DNA of 64,000 nucleotides from Rhodoferax aquaticus (GCF_006974105.1 NZ_CP036282.1:3100001-3164000); one strand, 5' to 3'. Numbered from the stretch's first letter, positions 1 to 9,158 are shown. Numbers and translations: made by a program. The notes: generated by a model not told the origin, from the letters alone.

Positions 1-850
1 AGGGATAGGCCTCGCAATCAAACTGGTTCAGATCAGGAACAAGGTGCTTGATCGCCTCGCTATATTCGACGATGCGCGGCCCGCCCAAAGAAAAGCGGCG
101 TCTGATGCCCCACATGATTCGGGTGGCTTCGTTTACCACCGAATTCCCCGTATTGGTCACCGCCAGCGTAGATGCGATAACGGCATCCAACCCAAGCGCC
201 GTTGAATCCTTGAAATCCAGCATATTGATGCCCACGATATGCAAGCCCTTGAGACCTGCCTGTAGTGCCAACTCACGCCACAGGTCGAAGCGCCGCTTGG
301 CATCCGGCATGTCAGTCGGCTTGAAGATCACCAGGATAGGCTTGCCATCAACTGTCATATAACGATGGTCGCGAAAGGCTGTCAGCAGGTAGTCGAAGTG
401 AGCCCTGTCATCGGCCTCGCCCGGATAGGTCTGGTCGATCAATCGTCGATGCGGCTCGTCCTTCCAGATTCCGTTCCAAGAGTGATTGGCCCAGCCCAGA
501 CAGAATGGAAAATCAGGCGAATCCGACGCAAGCACCTCATCAAATGGACGCTCCAGCATCCGGCGACCATTGAACCAGTAGTGCCAATAGCAAAAACCTG
601 CCACCCCATAAGCTGCCGCCATCTCGGCTTGTGCCGCCCTGGTCTCTGGCAACCTGAGATCGTAAAACCCCAAGTCTGCCGGAATGACCGGTTGCTCATG
701 CCCCTTGAATAAGGGCTTCGCACTGGCCACATTAGTCCACTCTGTAAACCCTTTACCCCACCACTGGTCGTTTTCCGGGGTGGGATGAAACTGCGGCAAA
801 TAGAAGGCGATGACGCGTGCTTTTCTGTTCTGGGCGACTTTTTCAGTCAT
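1..850 (-). CDS. WbsX-like glycan biosynthesis protein (GH99-like domain), C-terminus beyond window
   Basis: This gene is open from the ATG at 850-848 to the window edge, so about 283 N-terminal residues are visible and the end is missing. The translation has the pattern of the WbsX family of O-antigen/capsule clusters: an early VIAFYLPQFHP stretch, WWGKGFTEWTNV, GFCYWHYWFNGRRMLERP and a later LGWANHSWNGIW. These proteins share a fold related to GH99 and often sit beside glycosyltransferases; their exact reaction is poorly established. A clear ribosome-binding site (AGGAAA) lies about 5 bases before the ATG. The gene follows the C-methyltransferase by 21 bases and is probably cotranscribed with it. 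The family call is firm; the biochemical role is not. Confidence 0.85.
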   Translation of the reverse strand, partial: MTEKVAQNRKARVIAFYLPQFHPTPENDQWWGKGFTEWTNVASAKPLFKGHEQPVIPADLGFYDLRLPETRAAQAEMAAAYGVAGFCYWHYWFNGRRMLERPFDEVLASDSPDFPFCLGWANHSWNGIWKDEPHRRLIDQTYPGEADDRAHFDYLLTAFRDHRYMTVDGKPILVIFKPTDMPDAKRRFDLWRELALQAGLKGLHIVGINMLDFKDSTALGLDAVIASTLAVTNTGNSVVNEATRIMWGIRRRFSLGGPRIVEYSEAIKHLVPDLNQFDCEAYP

Positions 851-871
851 TACGTTTCCTACCTCTGACCT

Positions 872-2113
872 CTAGGCGATTTTTACGACTTCGACTTGAG
901 GCAACGGGAACACTAGGTTCATGCCGGAAAGCTTCTTGTTCGACGTGAAGAATTTCCGGAAATGCCATGGGAGCACGATGACGTAATCCGGCTTCTTCGT
1001 AAGCAGTTCTTCTTCGGGGATGATCGGAATCCAGGTGCCAGGTGTATAGCAGCCGTACTTCTCAGGATTGACCTCACCCACAAAGTCAACTTCCTTGGCG
1101 GTAAAGGCGCAGTATTGCAGCAGCACATTGCCCTTGGTGGATGCGCCCAGCACCGACACTGTCTTGCCTTCAGCACGCGCAGTTGCTATAAAGCCCAGCA
1201 GATCGCCCTTGGTTTGCAGCACGCGCTCCGCAAAGGCATGGTAGGGCTCTAAGGTATCGAGACCCTTTGCCTGCTCTTCATCGAGAATTTTCTGGACTGA
1301 CGGAACCGCAGACTCATCACCATGCGATTTCGCGACTGTTATCGAAAAACTGCCCCCATTGATGTCGTTGAATTCCACATCGAGGATCTTGAAGCCCACC
1401 CGATCGGCCATCCACTTGATCTGGCGCAGTGCGTAGAACTCCAGATGCTCGTGACACACCGTGTCATACGAATTCGTATCCAGCATGGTCGGCATGTAGC
1501 TTTGCTCAAATACCCAAACCCCATCGTCTGCAAGCACTTCATACACCTGGCGCATGAAGCCCACCGGGTCCTCCAGGTCATAAAACATGGAAAACGAAGT
1601 AACAACCTTGGCCTTCTGCCCAGGGAAACGGGCCTGTACCAGCGCAGCGGAAAAGAAATCCGGAATCAGCTGAATGTGCGGTGGGTAATAGCTGTGAAAC
1701 TTCACGCCCGTCGGATCAACCCCCACCAGTACCGGGCCACTCGCGGGATAAGCCTGCAAGGTGGTGCTGTCGTTGCTGCCAATATCGATGACCAAGTCGC
1801 CTGCTTGCAACTCCACCGTGCCAAGGATGCGCTTCACCTTGTTGTTGAGGTGCGCGACCATGCTGGCATTCAAGCCGGAGCGGTAGCCATAGTTCTCACC
1901 ATACATTTCGCCCAAGTCGTAGGAATGCCCCATCTGCAGCAGGCCACACGCCTCCCCCCCCCCCACGCACTTCACCAAATGCAGCGGGCCAGTTGTAACC
2001 TTAGCCCCCTTCTCGCGGGGAAACACGCCCGTGAGCATTTGGTCGCCCAAATCCAGCACACGCTCCAGATGCGTGTTGCCACAAATTCTGCATTTCTCTA
2101 CTTTTTTGTACAT
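872..2113 (-). CDS. C-methyltransferase of nucleotide-sugar type (zinc-binding, SAM-dependent)
   Basis: The product, about 413 residues, has the three-part build of deoxysugar C-methyltransferases (TylCIII-like). An N-terminal zinc-binding segment carries Cys8, Cys11, Cys49 and Cys56. A Rossmann SAM domain follows with VIDIGSNDSTTL near residues 108-119, and a C-terminal domain includes VSVLGASTKGN. Members add a methyl group to carbon 3 of a 4-keto-6-deoxy nucleotide sugar. An ATG at 2119 is also possible, but the GGGGTG site is better spaced from the ATG at 2113. The codons between Cys49 and Cys56 contain a run of 11 G (coding strand), so a one-base slip would truncate the protein near residue 55. 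It lies between a GMD-like dehydratase gene and the WbsX-like gene, which suggests a branched sugar in the surface glycan. Confidence 0.82.
   Translation of the reverse strand: MYKKVEKCRICGNTHLERVLDLGDQMLTGVFPREKGAKVTTGPLHLVKCVGGGEACGLLQMGHSYDLGEMYGENYGYRSGLNASMVAHLNNKVKRILGTVELQAGDLVIDIGSNDSTTLQAYPASGPVLVGVDPTGVKFHSYYPPHIQLIPDFFSAALVQARFPGQKAKVVTSFSMFYDLEDPVGFMRQVYEVLADDGVWVFEQSYMPTMLDTNSYDTVCHEHLEFYALRQIKWMADRVGFKILDVEFNDINGGSFSITVAKSHGDESAVPSVQKILDEEQAKGLDTLEPYHAFAERVLQTKGDLLGFIATARAEGKTVSVLGASTKGNVLLQYCAFTAKEVDFVGEVNPEKYGCYTPGTWIPIIPEEELLTKKPDYVIVLPWHFRKFFTSNKKLSGMNLVFPLPQVEVVKIA
1954..1964 (-). repeat. Homopolymer G11 within C-methyltransferase gene
   Basis: Eleven consecutive C on the plus strand read as G11 in the gene, encoding the Gly-Gly-Gly between two putative zinc-ligand cysteines. 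At this length the gene is in frame. Most other long runs noticed in the window are 8 bases. Poly-G tracts of this length are known contingency loci in some surface-glycan genes; here that is inference. Confidence 0.9.
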
Positions 2114-2134
2114 CGTCATTCACCCCATCAATTT

Positions 2135-3100
2135 TCAAATACCCGCACCCAAGCTTCGCAAGTCTGCGTCCACCATCATGTGCACCAGTTCTCTAAACTC
2201 AATCTCCGGTTTCCAGCCCAGCTTGCGATTGGCCTTAGCAGCGTTACCAACCAGTAACGCGGGCTCAACAGGCCGATAGGCCAATGCATCCTCACGCACA
2301 TAATCGCGATAATCCAGCCCCAAGCGACCAAAAGCGAATTCGCATAACTCACGCACCGTGTGCGCTTTGCCTGTCGCCAACACATAGTCATCCGCCCGCT
2401 CCTGCTGCAGCATCAACCACATGGCGCGGACATAGTCGCCGGCAAAACCCCAGTCCCTCTGGGCATCCAGGTTGCCGAGGTGCAACTCCTTTGCTAGGCC
2501 TAGCTTGATCTTGGCTGCTTCGCGCGTGATCTTCCGCGTCACAAACTCCAAACCACGGCGCGGGCTTTCGTGGTTAAAGAGAATTGCCGCGCACGCAAAG
2601 AGGCCGTAACGTTGCCGATAAATGCGGATCATGGAATCTGCGTAGAGTTTTGCTGCTCCATAGGGGCTGCGCGGATTGACGGGCGTAGATTCGCTCTGCG
2701 GACTTTCAACTGCCTCACCAAAAATCTCCCGGCTGGATGCTTGACAGAAACGGATATTCACGTCGACTGCCCGAATCGCCTCCAGCATACGGAGCACAGC
2801 TAGCCCGTTCACCTCACCGATACCCACAGGGTCATCGAACATGCCCGCGCCAGAGGAATAAGCGGCAAAGTTATAAATTTCCGCTGGGGCATATTCTGCC
2901 AACACTTCCGTCATGCGCTTCTGATCCAGCATGTCCCATGCGACCAACTCAGCGTCAGACTTCAACGCTGCGGGCAGACGCGCTTTCGCATTATCTGTAT
3001 TTCTAACTGCGCCGATGATACGGCACCCCTTGGCGAGCAACTGCTCCGCCAAGTACGAGCCATCTTGCCCGGTTATCCCAGTGATGAGCGCTGTGGGCAT
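2135..3100 (-). CDS. GDP-mannose 4,6-dehydratase-like SDR enzyme (divergent paralogue)
   Basis: This 321-residue extended short-chain dehydrogenase is clearly of the GMD family. It has the N-terminal nucleotide loop [22 protein letters not shown] in the place of the usual QASTSELYG (Ser/Glu pair kept), the YxxxK pair in SPYGAAK, and the GMD hallmark LFNHESPRRGLEFVTRKIT. It lacks the KRRSS...RIDHLY segment after beta-2 that helps bind cofactor and form tetramers in true Gmd, and it is about 40 residues shorter than the gmd product encoded at 7633-8724. Two GMD-family enzymes in one cluster suggest that this one acts on a different or later intermediate, such as a 4-keto-6-deoxy sugar, but the sequence alone does not show which. 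Six bases separate it from the upstream glycosyltransferase stop. Confidence 0.8.
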   Translation of the reverse strand: MPTALITGITGQDGSYLAEQLLAKGCRIIGAVRNTDNAKARLPAALKSDAELVAWDMLDQKRMTEVLAEYAPAEIYNFAAYSSGAGMFDDPVGIGEVNGLAVLRMLEAIRAVDVNIRFCQASSREIFGEAVESPQSESTPVNPRSPYGAAKLYADSMIRIYRQRYGLFACAAILFNHESPRRGLEFVTRKITREAAKIKLGLAKELHLGNLDAQRDWGFAGDYVRAMWLMLQQERADDYVLATGKAHTVRELCEFAFGRLGLDYRDYVREDALAYRPVEPALLVGNAAKANRKLGWKPEIEFRELVHMMVDADLRSLGAGI

Positions 3101-3105
3101 ATCAG

Positions 3106-4152
3106 TCAGCGATTCCTGCGGGTCAGAACACGGGCGGACATACGACTCAGCACCCCTGCATTCCGACTGAACAACAGGTCATGCAACGCTATTCGGGCCG
3201 GTGTTGCCAGCAACGAAAAATAAGTCACCATCACCAGATTCGCGAGCGATGCCGGAAATACGCTCAACAGGTACGCGACCATTTTTTCAAGCTTTCCAAC
3301 GTCGCTTTGCTTGATTTTTTTAAACTCGACCGATGAATATGCTCCGAGCGCCCGGTTGTGGAATAGCGCCTTCGCGCTGCGCCAAGGCTCACGCCGACAG
3401 ACCTTTCTTTTTGCCTCGTCCGAAATATCTGGGAATGACCATACCAATCCGGGCCACTTAAACATCCAGATTTCGAAACTGCGCGAGGTCCACATTGCAT
3501 TGCCATAGCGGACGATGATTTGCGGCTCAGAAATCACCTTGACATTTGAAATGGGTGGGTTCTGAAAGATTACCCCGACATGGATGAACAGGGAGCCGTA
3601 ATAAGCGGAACGCTCCCTGGCCAGCCAGCCTGTACGCCGAATCACCACACAGCCGATGAATGAAAGGTAAGCAGCGGTTTCCGCAAAGAACGCTTCGCGA
3701 TCTGACGCGCGATATACCTTGTCTGCGTCGAACACCAGCCGCTGCTTCTCATACAACTCGGAAAGATCCACGCCTCTTACCTCGGCGTTGACGATAATCA
3801 GATCATCCTCACTTCCAAGTGCAGCCAACACGGCCGCCACTGCACCCGGGCGCAGCAAGTCATCATCAGTCATCAGCCAGCAAAACTCGCCTTTCGCGTA
3901 GCCCACCGCCTTGTCGAAATCGGCATCCACACCGGAGTTCACAGATTCTCGAAAGTAGCGAATCTCCGGGTGTGCAGCCGCATACCGCGCCATCACCTTA
4001 GGCGTGTCATCCGGCGAAGCGCCATCCACAACAACGACCTCGATGCCGGGCTCCATCTGGCCCAAGATGGAATCCAGCGTCTCGCCGATGAATGCCCCCC
4101 TTTTGAAGGTAGCAATACAAATGGACAGTTTGGGTGTTGCAGTAGTTGTCAT
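3106..4152 (-). CDS. Family 2 glycosyltransferase
   Basis: The product, about 348 residues, is a GT-A fold family 2 glycosyltransferase. It begins with LSICIATFKRGAFIGETLDSIL, followed by VVVDGASPDDT and the metal-binding DDD-type motif in WLMTDDDLL near residue 100. The C-terminal part has a mildly hydrophobic stretch around LVMVTYFSLLATPARIAL that could associate with the membrane. It probably adds one sugar to the lipid-linked repeat unit on the cytoplasmic face; donor and acceptor cannot be told. A TTG 12 bases upstream is an alternative start, and neither start has a strong ribosome-binding site. It sits between the FkbM-like gene and the GMD-like gene, all on the minus strand with short gaps. 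Confidence 0.82.
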   Translation of the reverse strand: MTTTATPKLSICIATFKRGAFIGETLDSILGQMEPGIEVVVVDGASPDDTPKVMARYAAAHPEIRYFRESVNSGVDADFDKAVGYAKGEFCWLMTDDDLLRPGAVAAVLAALGSEDDLIIVNAEVRGVDLSELYEKQRLVFDADKVYRASDREAFFAETAAYLSFIGCVVIRRTGWLARERSAYYGSLFIHVGVIFQNPPISNVKVISEPQIIVRYGNAMWTSRSFEIWMFKWPGLVWSFPDISDEAKRKVCRREPWRSAKALFHNRALGAYSSVEFKKIKQSDVGKLEKMVAYLLSVFPASLANLVMVTYFSLLATPARIALHDLLFSRNAGVLSRMSARVLTRRNR

Positions 4153-4192
4153 CGCGCGGTTCAAGTTGTCGTTGGTGTGGCACCGCCCGCGC

Positions 4193-5041
4193 CTAAATGG
4201 TCACGAACTTCTGGTCGGCGATTAAAGCGAACTGCTGCTCGTTCGGGATGCGGAATTTCTTGTACTGGGACTGGTTCTCTACAAAGGCCAGTCCGTTGAC
4301 TCCAACTAGGAAGGAAGCATCAAAATGCTTGGGATCCACAAAAAATCCATTCACACCGTTGCGATCTACCGTCACGAATCGATAGCCGTGTTGTTCAAAG
4401 AATCTCCGCCAGCCCGAGATCGACACGCCGTAATACAGGTGCGTGGGGTGCGCCTGGGTAAACACAAAAGTGGGCTGGTATTCGATGGTCATTCTGCGCT
4501 CCGGACCATAGACCGAGTTGTATTCAACAGCGAAAATCTTAGGGCGGAAGCCGGCATCGAAGATGGCTTGTGCGATGTGATAGTCGTTGCCGTCGATATC
4601 GAGCGAGAACACATCGGGGTCGTGGTGCATAGCCAGCACTTTCAAGTCGCGTATGCTTTCCTTCGTTACGAACATGTTGTGGATTTCCGCACCGATGCTG
4701 TAGCCAACAACAGTCCGTCTTGCTCGTTCAACTAGTTGCTGGCTACCTTCGATCAACAGTCCGTTGTATTTCTCAGCCACAAGTAACCACCCCGTGTTGT
4801 TCTCGATGCCATCTGCAGCGCCAATCTCGATGAAGTAACGGTTGCTACACTTCAGATTCTTGCGCAAAACGTCCAAGATGCCATCCTCACCATTCTGGCT
4901 GAAGCCGGAAAACTCCCAGGTCGAGGGTTGTTTCAAATCGATGTTGCGAGCCAGCATCATTGCCGCCCCTTTGCTCAGTGCGATTGCGATGCGCTGACGA
5001 TCGCGTACATCCAGCAGATAGTTCATGAGTCTTCTAATCAT
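4193..5041 (-). CDS. FkbM-like methyltransferase-fold protein of glycan cluster
   Basis: The 282-residue product has a Rossmann-like centre with YFIEIGAADGIENNT near residues 88-102 and VFSLDIDGNDYH further on, preceded by FSQNGEDGIL. This pattern is shared with proteins of the FkbM methyltransferase superfamily that are common in polysaccharide clusters, although many are annotated only as hypothetical. A role in O-methylating a sugar of the glycan is plausible but not proven. The ATG at 5041 has AGGG six bases upstream. It lies between two transfer/modification genes of the cluster, 40 bases from the next start. Confidence 0.6.
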   Translation of the reverse strand: MIRRLMNYLLDVRDRQRIAIALSKGAAMMLARNIDLKQPSTWEFSGFSQNGEDGILDVLRKNLKCSNRYFIEIGAADGIENNTGWLLVAEKYNGLLIEGSQQLVERARRTVVGYSIGAEIHNMFVTKESIRDLKVLAMHHDPDVFSLDIDGNDYHIAQAIFDAGFRPKIFAVEYNSVYGPERRMTIEYQPTFVFTQAHPTHLYYGVSISGWRRFFEQHGYRFVTVDRNGVNGFFVDPKHFDASFLVGVNGLAFVENQSQYKKFRIPNEQQFALIADQKFVTI

Positions 5042-5074
5042 ATTAAACCCTATTTGCTTAGTTGCTAGCCCAAA

Positions 5075-6034
5075 TTAAGAAGGTAACTTGTTTGATGGCA
5101 CGCTCGGAAAAACGATATTGCTTTTCTTGAATACAAGCAACTGCGGAAAAGTAAACAACCTAAATCTCCGAGAGATTCCAAAAAATTTATCCATTACCCT
5201 TTCAAGACCAAATACCAATACCGTTAACCTTAGCCTGATTAGAACTTTAGTTAACTTGGTTATTAACGTGGAAAGCCTAACTTTTTCCGATGCATTCCGC
5301 GCTATATAGTTATTTTCGTACCTTGTGGGCAACACTTCATCGAGTTTATATCCAACCAACTGCACCATATCAACATAAAGTGCAGCAGAATATGGCCATT
5401 CATATTGCCCGTATTTAATGACATGTGAATGCTCTACCAAGGCCAAGTACAAATCTTCAGCTGTGTTCGCAAAGTATTCATCAAACATCAGCCACTTTCC
5501 ATCATGCTTTAGCTTGCATCTAATTTCCGCAGCCACCTTGCTGACATTTCCAAAGTGATGAACACAAGCCTTTGTGATTATGAAATCATACAACTCATCA
5601 GAGTCATACCATTTATTTAAATCATTCCATATTGACACACCATGTTGCTTTGCAATATTTGAGATGAACCCCGTTCCGGTTATCCACTCTCCATTGGGTT
5701 CAAGCATGCATACATTTTTAAATCCAGATTTTGTTAATGCAACACCCAAAAACCCTGGGCCAGCACCGACCTCACAAATTTTAGCATCAAGGTTTCCACC
5801 TGTTTGTCGCAAAATTTCATTGAAGAGCGCTTTATATTCTTGGCTTTCCAAAAATCGTTTAAAACTTGCTTCTCGATCTTCCTCCAAGTAAATTGCCTCC
5901 AATAGATTTTGAGTGTTTGCATCTATTTTTGCACTTTTGATTTCCTTTCTCATTGTTTCTTCTTTAAGCGAAGCAGATTCATTCATATTACGCAATATTG
6001 ACTTCCACAACTTATTCCCACTTAGTTCGCTCAT
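5075..6034 (-). CDS. Class I SAM-dependent methyltransferase of glycan cluster
   Basis: The open frame extends further upstream into the flippase gene, but the start at 6034 (MSELSGNKLW) has GAGGA about seven bases before it, giving 319 residues. The SAM-binding motif is ICEVGAGPGFLGVAL near residues 92-106, followed by CMLEPNGEW and a DFIITKACVHHF motif IV region. The C-terminal 70 residues are rich in Arg, Lys, Leu and Phe and may contact the membrane. Substrate is unknown; a sugar or lipid-linked intermediate is likely from context. The gene is visibly richer in A+T than the core genes of the window, as is the flippase gene before it, consistent with separate acquisition. Confidence 0.7.
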   Translation of the reverse strand: MSELSGNKLWKSILRNMNESASLKEETMRKEIKSAKIDANTQNLLEAIYLEEDREASFKRFLESQEYKALFNEILRQTGGNLDAKICEVGAGPGFLGVALTKSGFKNVCMLEPNGEWITGTGFISNIAKQHGVSIWNDLNKWYDSDELYDFIITKACVHHFGNVSKVAAEIRCKLKHDGKWLMFDEYFANTAEDLYLALVEHSHVIKYGQYEWPYSAALYVDMVQLVGYKLDEVLPTRYENNYIARNASEKVRLSTLITKLTKVLIRLRLTVLVFGLERVMDKFFGISRRFRLFTFPQLLVFKKSNIVFPSVPSNKLPS

Positions 6035-6117
6035 AATCATTTCCTCAAATAATGTTTGGTTTTCTGCGCTTTTCAAATGAACTCTCGCAGTTTCTATCCA
6101 CACGCATGCGTACAAAT

Positions 6118-7626
6118 TTAAATATAGCGATGCTTTGGAATTTTGTAGCCAATTGCCATCAATATTCGAATGCGCAATTGTTTCGCCATTAACAATGACA
6201 GGATTACAGATACCAGGGCCAACCCACCTCCCCCTGCCAACTTTGCGTATGCAGAATATCCATTTAACTGAAAAAAGTAGTTCCCCAAGCCTCCAATTGC
6301 AAAAGACAAAATTAACGGCGCGAGAGCATCGACCAAATACCATTTGGCAGAACCGTAAAGCAGGTATCGTTGAACTTGCCACGTAACAATTAGGGTAGAC
6401 AAGATATGCAACATAAACCACGCTTCAGCACCGCCCAGAGCACCAAAATAACTGGATAATATTATTATCAATGGAACTAAAGCCATCATTAATATGACAT
6501 TATTTTTGAAAATTAACTTTGTCCTCCCAAATGCCATTTGCAAAGCATAGGGCAAAAACATTACTCCATGCAGAGCTGAGCCAACCGATAAGAATGCAAT
6601 AATCGGCGCAACACTCATTGCAAGCGCTTCATTTGATGTCCATACAAAAACCAATTCCTCGGAAAAGAAAGTAAGCAGCATTGATGCCGGAAATAGTATT
6701 GATGAGAGAAATTGCATAGAAACTCTATAGAGAACTTCCAGTTTTTCGACTTCGTTATTCACTGCAAGCGCAGTAAATTTTGGATACATCACATTAAACA
6801 TCGGAGTAACCATCGTATAAAGACCACTTACTACAGCCGTTGCTAGCATGTAGTGGCCAAATCCTTCCAGCCCAAGTATCTTGCTGAGAAGGATCTTATC
6901 TAATTGAGTGAACACAATGCCAGTCAGAGCAATCGCGCTCATCCCCGCAGAAAAGCGCCATATCCGTTTTAATTCTTCAATTTCAAATTTTTTCTTAACA
7001 TCAAACTCAACGACTCCCCACGCAGCCCTGCGAATTACTATTGCATAGGCAAGACCGACAAAAACCTGCCAAATAAAGAATGCCTCAATCGTCGGCGAGA
7101 CAAGGGCGAGTACGGCCACTGCACCCAAGCTCCCTATCGTTACCATGGCAATATTTATCAAGCTCGTTACTGCTAACCGCTGGGCACCCATTAAGGCACC
7201 TTGGTACAGGCCAATCGGCCAGCGACAAGCCACGACAAGTCCCATCAGCATCACTGCATGCGTGATGGTTTGCGCTGAAAGCTGTTTGGATTGCAGCCAG
7301 TATTCCGCTATCAAAGGTGCAAGCGCCAAAATCAACAAAGCGATTGCCCCCGCCATACCCCAATAGACCACGGCCAAGGTGTGCAGTAGCTTGCCGGCTT
7401 CCTTCAGGTCGCCCGATGCTGAACAACGGGCAACCTCGCGGTTGATGGTGGGTGCCATACCCATGTCAAGCAGGCTCAGCACGGCTTGCGTGGTGACAAA
7501 GAAGCCGATCAAACCATAGGCTTCCATCCCCAAATATTTGAGATAAAAGGGCACCGCAGCCAACCCAATTAAGGCTGACCAAATTGAATTTGCCAGCCCT
7601 GCCAGCAAATTGCGACTAAGAGTCAC
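6118..7626 (-). CDS. wzx: Wzx-type oligosaccharide flippase
   Basis: The 502-residue product is almost entirely hydrophobic, with about 12-14 predicted membrane helices, and starts SRNLLAGLANSIWSALIGLAAVPFYLKYLGMEAYGLIGF, typical of the polysaccharide-transport (MOP) superfamily. Such proteins flip undecaprenyl-linked repeat units across the inner membrane. The likely start is GTG at 7626, six bases after the gmd stop, so translation is probably coupled. The second half is A+T-rich. The symbol is given by family and context; sequence divergence among Wzx proteins prevents a more exact assignment. Confidence 0.8.
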   Translation of the reverse strand: MTLSRNLLAGLANSIWSALIGLAAVPFYLKYLGMEAYGLIGFFVTTQAVLSLLDMGMAPTINREVARCSASGDLKEAGKLLHTLAVVYWGMAGAIALLILALAPLIAEYWLQSKQLSAQTITHAVMLMGLVVACRWPIGLYQGALMGAQRLAVTSLINIAMVTIGSLGAVAVLALVSPTIEAFFIWQVFVGLAYAIVIRRAAWGVVEFDVKKKFEIEELKRIWRFSAGMSAIALTGIVFTQLDKILLSKILGLEGFGHYMLATAVVSGLYTMVTPMFNVMYPKFTALAVNNEVEKLEVLYRVSMQFLSSILFPASMLLTFFSEELVFVWTSNEALAMSVAPIIAFLSVGSALHGVMFLPYALQMAFGRTKLIFKNNVILMMALVPLIIILSSYFGALGGAEAWFMLHILSTLIVTWQVQRYLLYGSAKWYLVDALAPLILSFAIGGLGNYFFQLNGYSAYAKLAGGGGLALVSVILSLLMAKQLRIRILMAIGYKIPKHRYI

Positions 7627-7632
7627 GGCTGA

Positions 7633-8724
7633 CTACTCATGGTAGTCATTGGTGTAATAGCCATGACGTTTGACTAGTTGATCGCGCTCCGCGCTCTTCA
7701 GGTCTTCGCGCACCATTTCTTGCACCAGTTCCTGAAAGGTGATCTTTGGTTCCCAACCCAGCTTTTGCTTGGCTTTGGTGGCATCGCCCAGCAGGGTTTC
7801 CACCTCGGTTGGCCGGAAATAGCGCGGATCCACGGAAACGATGCAGTTGCCTTTTGCATCAAAGCCTTTTTCATCCACGCCGTTGCCTTCCCAGCGGATG
7901 CGAATTCCTAGTTCTTGGGCGGCTTCGTTCACAAAGTCGCGCACGCTGTACTGCACGCCAGTGGCAATAACGAAGTCTTCCGGCTGCTCTTGCTGCAACA
8001 TGAGCCACTGCATTTCCACGTAGTCTTTGGCGTGCCCCCAGTCGCGCTTGGCGTCTAGGTTGCCCAGGTACAGGCGGTCTTGCAGGCCCAACTTGAAGCG
8101 TGCCAGTGCGCGAGTGATTTTACGGGTGACAAAGTTTTCACCGCGCACGGGGGATTCATGGTTGAACAGAATGCCATTACAGGCATACATGCCATACGCT
8201 TCGCGGTAATTGACGGTGATCCAGTACGCGTAGAGCTTGGCTACGGCGTAGGGGCTGCGCGGGTAAAACGGGGTGGTTTCTTTTTGCGGGGTTTCCTGCA
8301 CCAATCCATAAAGCTCGGACGTGCTGGCCTGGTAGAACTTGGTTTTCTTCTCCAGACCGAGGATGCGTATGGCTTCCAGCATGCGCAGGGGGCCGATGGC
8401 ATCTACGTCTGCAGTGTATTCGGGTGATTCAAAGCTGACCGCCACATGACTCATTGCCGCAAGGTTGTAAATTTCATCTGGTTGAATTTTCTGAATCAGC
8501 CGGACAAGATTGGATGAATCAGTCAAATCACCGTGGTGAAGAAAAAACCGAACGTTTACTTCGTGCGGGTCGTGGTAAAGATGATCTACCCTGGCTGTGT
8601 TGAATGAGCTGGCCCGGCGTTTGATACCGTGGACAATGTATCCCTTTTCCAGTAAAAACTCAGCCAAATAAGAACCGTCTTGCCCGGTTATGCCAGTAAT
8701 TAAAGCAACTTTAGAGTTCATCAT
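7633..8724 (-). CDS. gmd: GDP-mannose 4,6-dehydratase
   Basis: The product converts GDP-D-mannose to GDP-4-keto-6-deoxy-D-mannose, the entry to fucose, rhamnose, perosamine and related GDP-sugars. All family hallmarks are present: [23 protein letters not shown], the [21 protein letters not shown] segment, QASTSELYG, the [12 protein letters not shown] catalytic Tyr/Lys, and [18 protein letters not shown]. Length from the ATG at 8724 is 363 residues, normal for Gmd; an in-frame ATG at 8805 would add 27 residues unlike the family, and an ATG at 8721 is equally possible. It is the first gene of the visible minus-strand glycan operon, followed by the flippase gene with a six-base gap. No reductase or aminotransferase for a standard GDP-sugar is visible in the window. 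Confidence 0.92.
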   Translation of the reverse strand: MMNSKVALITGITGQDGSYLAEFLLEKGYIVHGIKRRASSFNTARVDHLYHDPHEVNVRFFLHHGDLTDSSNLVRLIQKIQPDEIYNLAAMSHVAVSFESPEYTADVDAIGPLRMLEAIRILGLEKKTKFYQASTSELYGLVQETPQKETTPFYPRSPYAVAKLYAYWITVNYREAYGMYACNGILFNHESPVRGENFVTRKITRALARFKLGLQDRLYLGNLDAKRDWGHAKDYVEMQWLMLQQEQPEDFVIATGVQYSVRDFVNEAAQELGIRIRWEGNGVDEKGFDAKGNCIVSVDPRYFRPTEVETLLGDATKAKQKLGWEPKITFQELVQEMVREDLKSAERDQLVKRHGYYTNDYHE

Positions 8725-9090
8725 TGAGCGTAATTTTTTGCCATTCCAGTGATATGAGTGCGTTTCCCATTTAGAGCTTACAAGCTCGCTGCTTCCCAAT
8801 ACCATCGCTGTCGCTTTAACTATGCAGCAGTGGCCTGCGAAGTAAAGCTCTTAGAGGACAGTCGGATAACAATTCACTATCATTTTGATAGCCAATTGCA
8901 GACATTCATCGGGCGTTGGTGGCCCTAAATGACTCAAAAAACTAGACCCGTTTCAGGCAAGCAACCGCGATACAGTACTACGCTCAACAAGCGCGACAAT
9001 CGCATTTAAGTCATCCACACAGAATTATGCCTGACCATTGCGCTCTTCCGATTCCGAACGTTCCTGATGAAATGGGTTACGTTCTGACTC
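8725..9090. other. Gene-free stretch upstream of the glycan operon
   Basis: No convincing gene is present. It must contain the promoter of the minus-strand glycan operon, but no strong -35/-10 pair stands out. A copy of the intergenic repeat described at 16985-17031 lies at 8876-8922. A short open frame of 26 codons at 8928 has no recognisable features. The right edge meets the terminal repeat of the decayed IS element. Confidence 0.6.
8876..8922 (+). repeat. Intergenic repeat copy (divergent)
   Basis: A small hairpin (ACTATCATTTTGATAG) is followed by a GCAGAC...GGCGTTGGTGGCC block. The arrangement matches the other copies in the window (AT-rich hairpin ending in ATAGC, then GCGCT, then AGGGCC-like end), with several mismatches. 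Confidence 0.5.
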
Positions 9091-9158
9091 TGCACGGTAT
9101 TCCCCCCCTTCAAAGCATAGTTGCCAGAAGTAGAAATTTTCTCGGAGAGAATTTCTAC

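Noticed and set aside
1322..2257. Plus-strand frame of 311 codons opposite the C-methyltransferase gene
   Set aside because: His-rich, low-sense translation with no family pattern; the minus strand is clearly coding.
8928..9008. Small open frame of 26 codons upstream of the glycan operon
   Set aside because: No ribosome-binding site and no similarity that I recognise.
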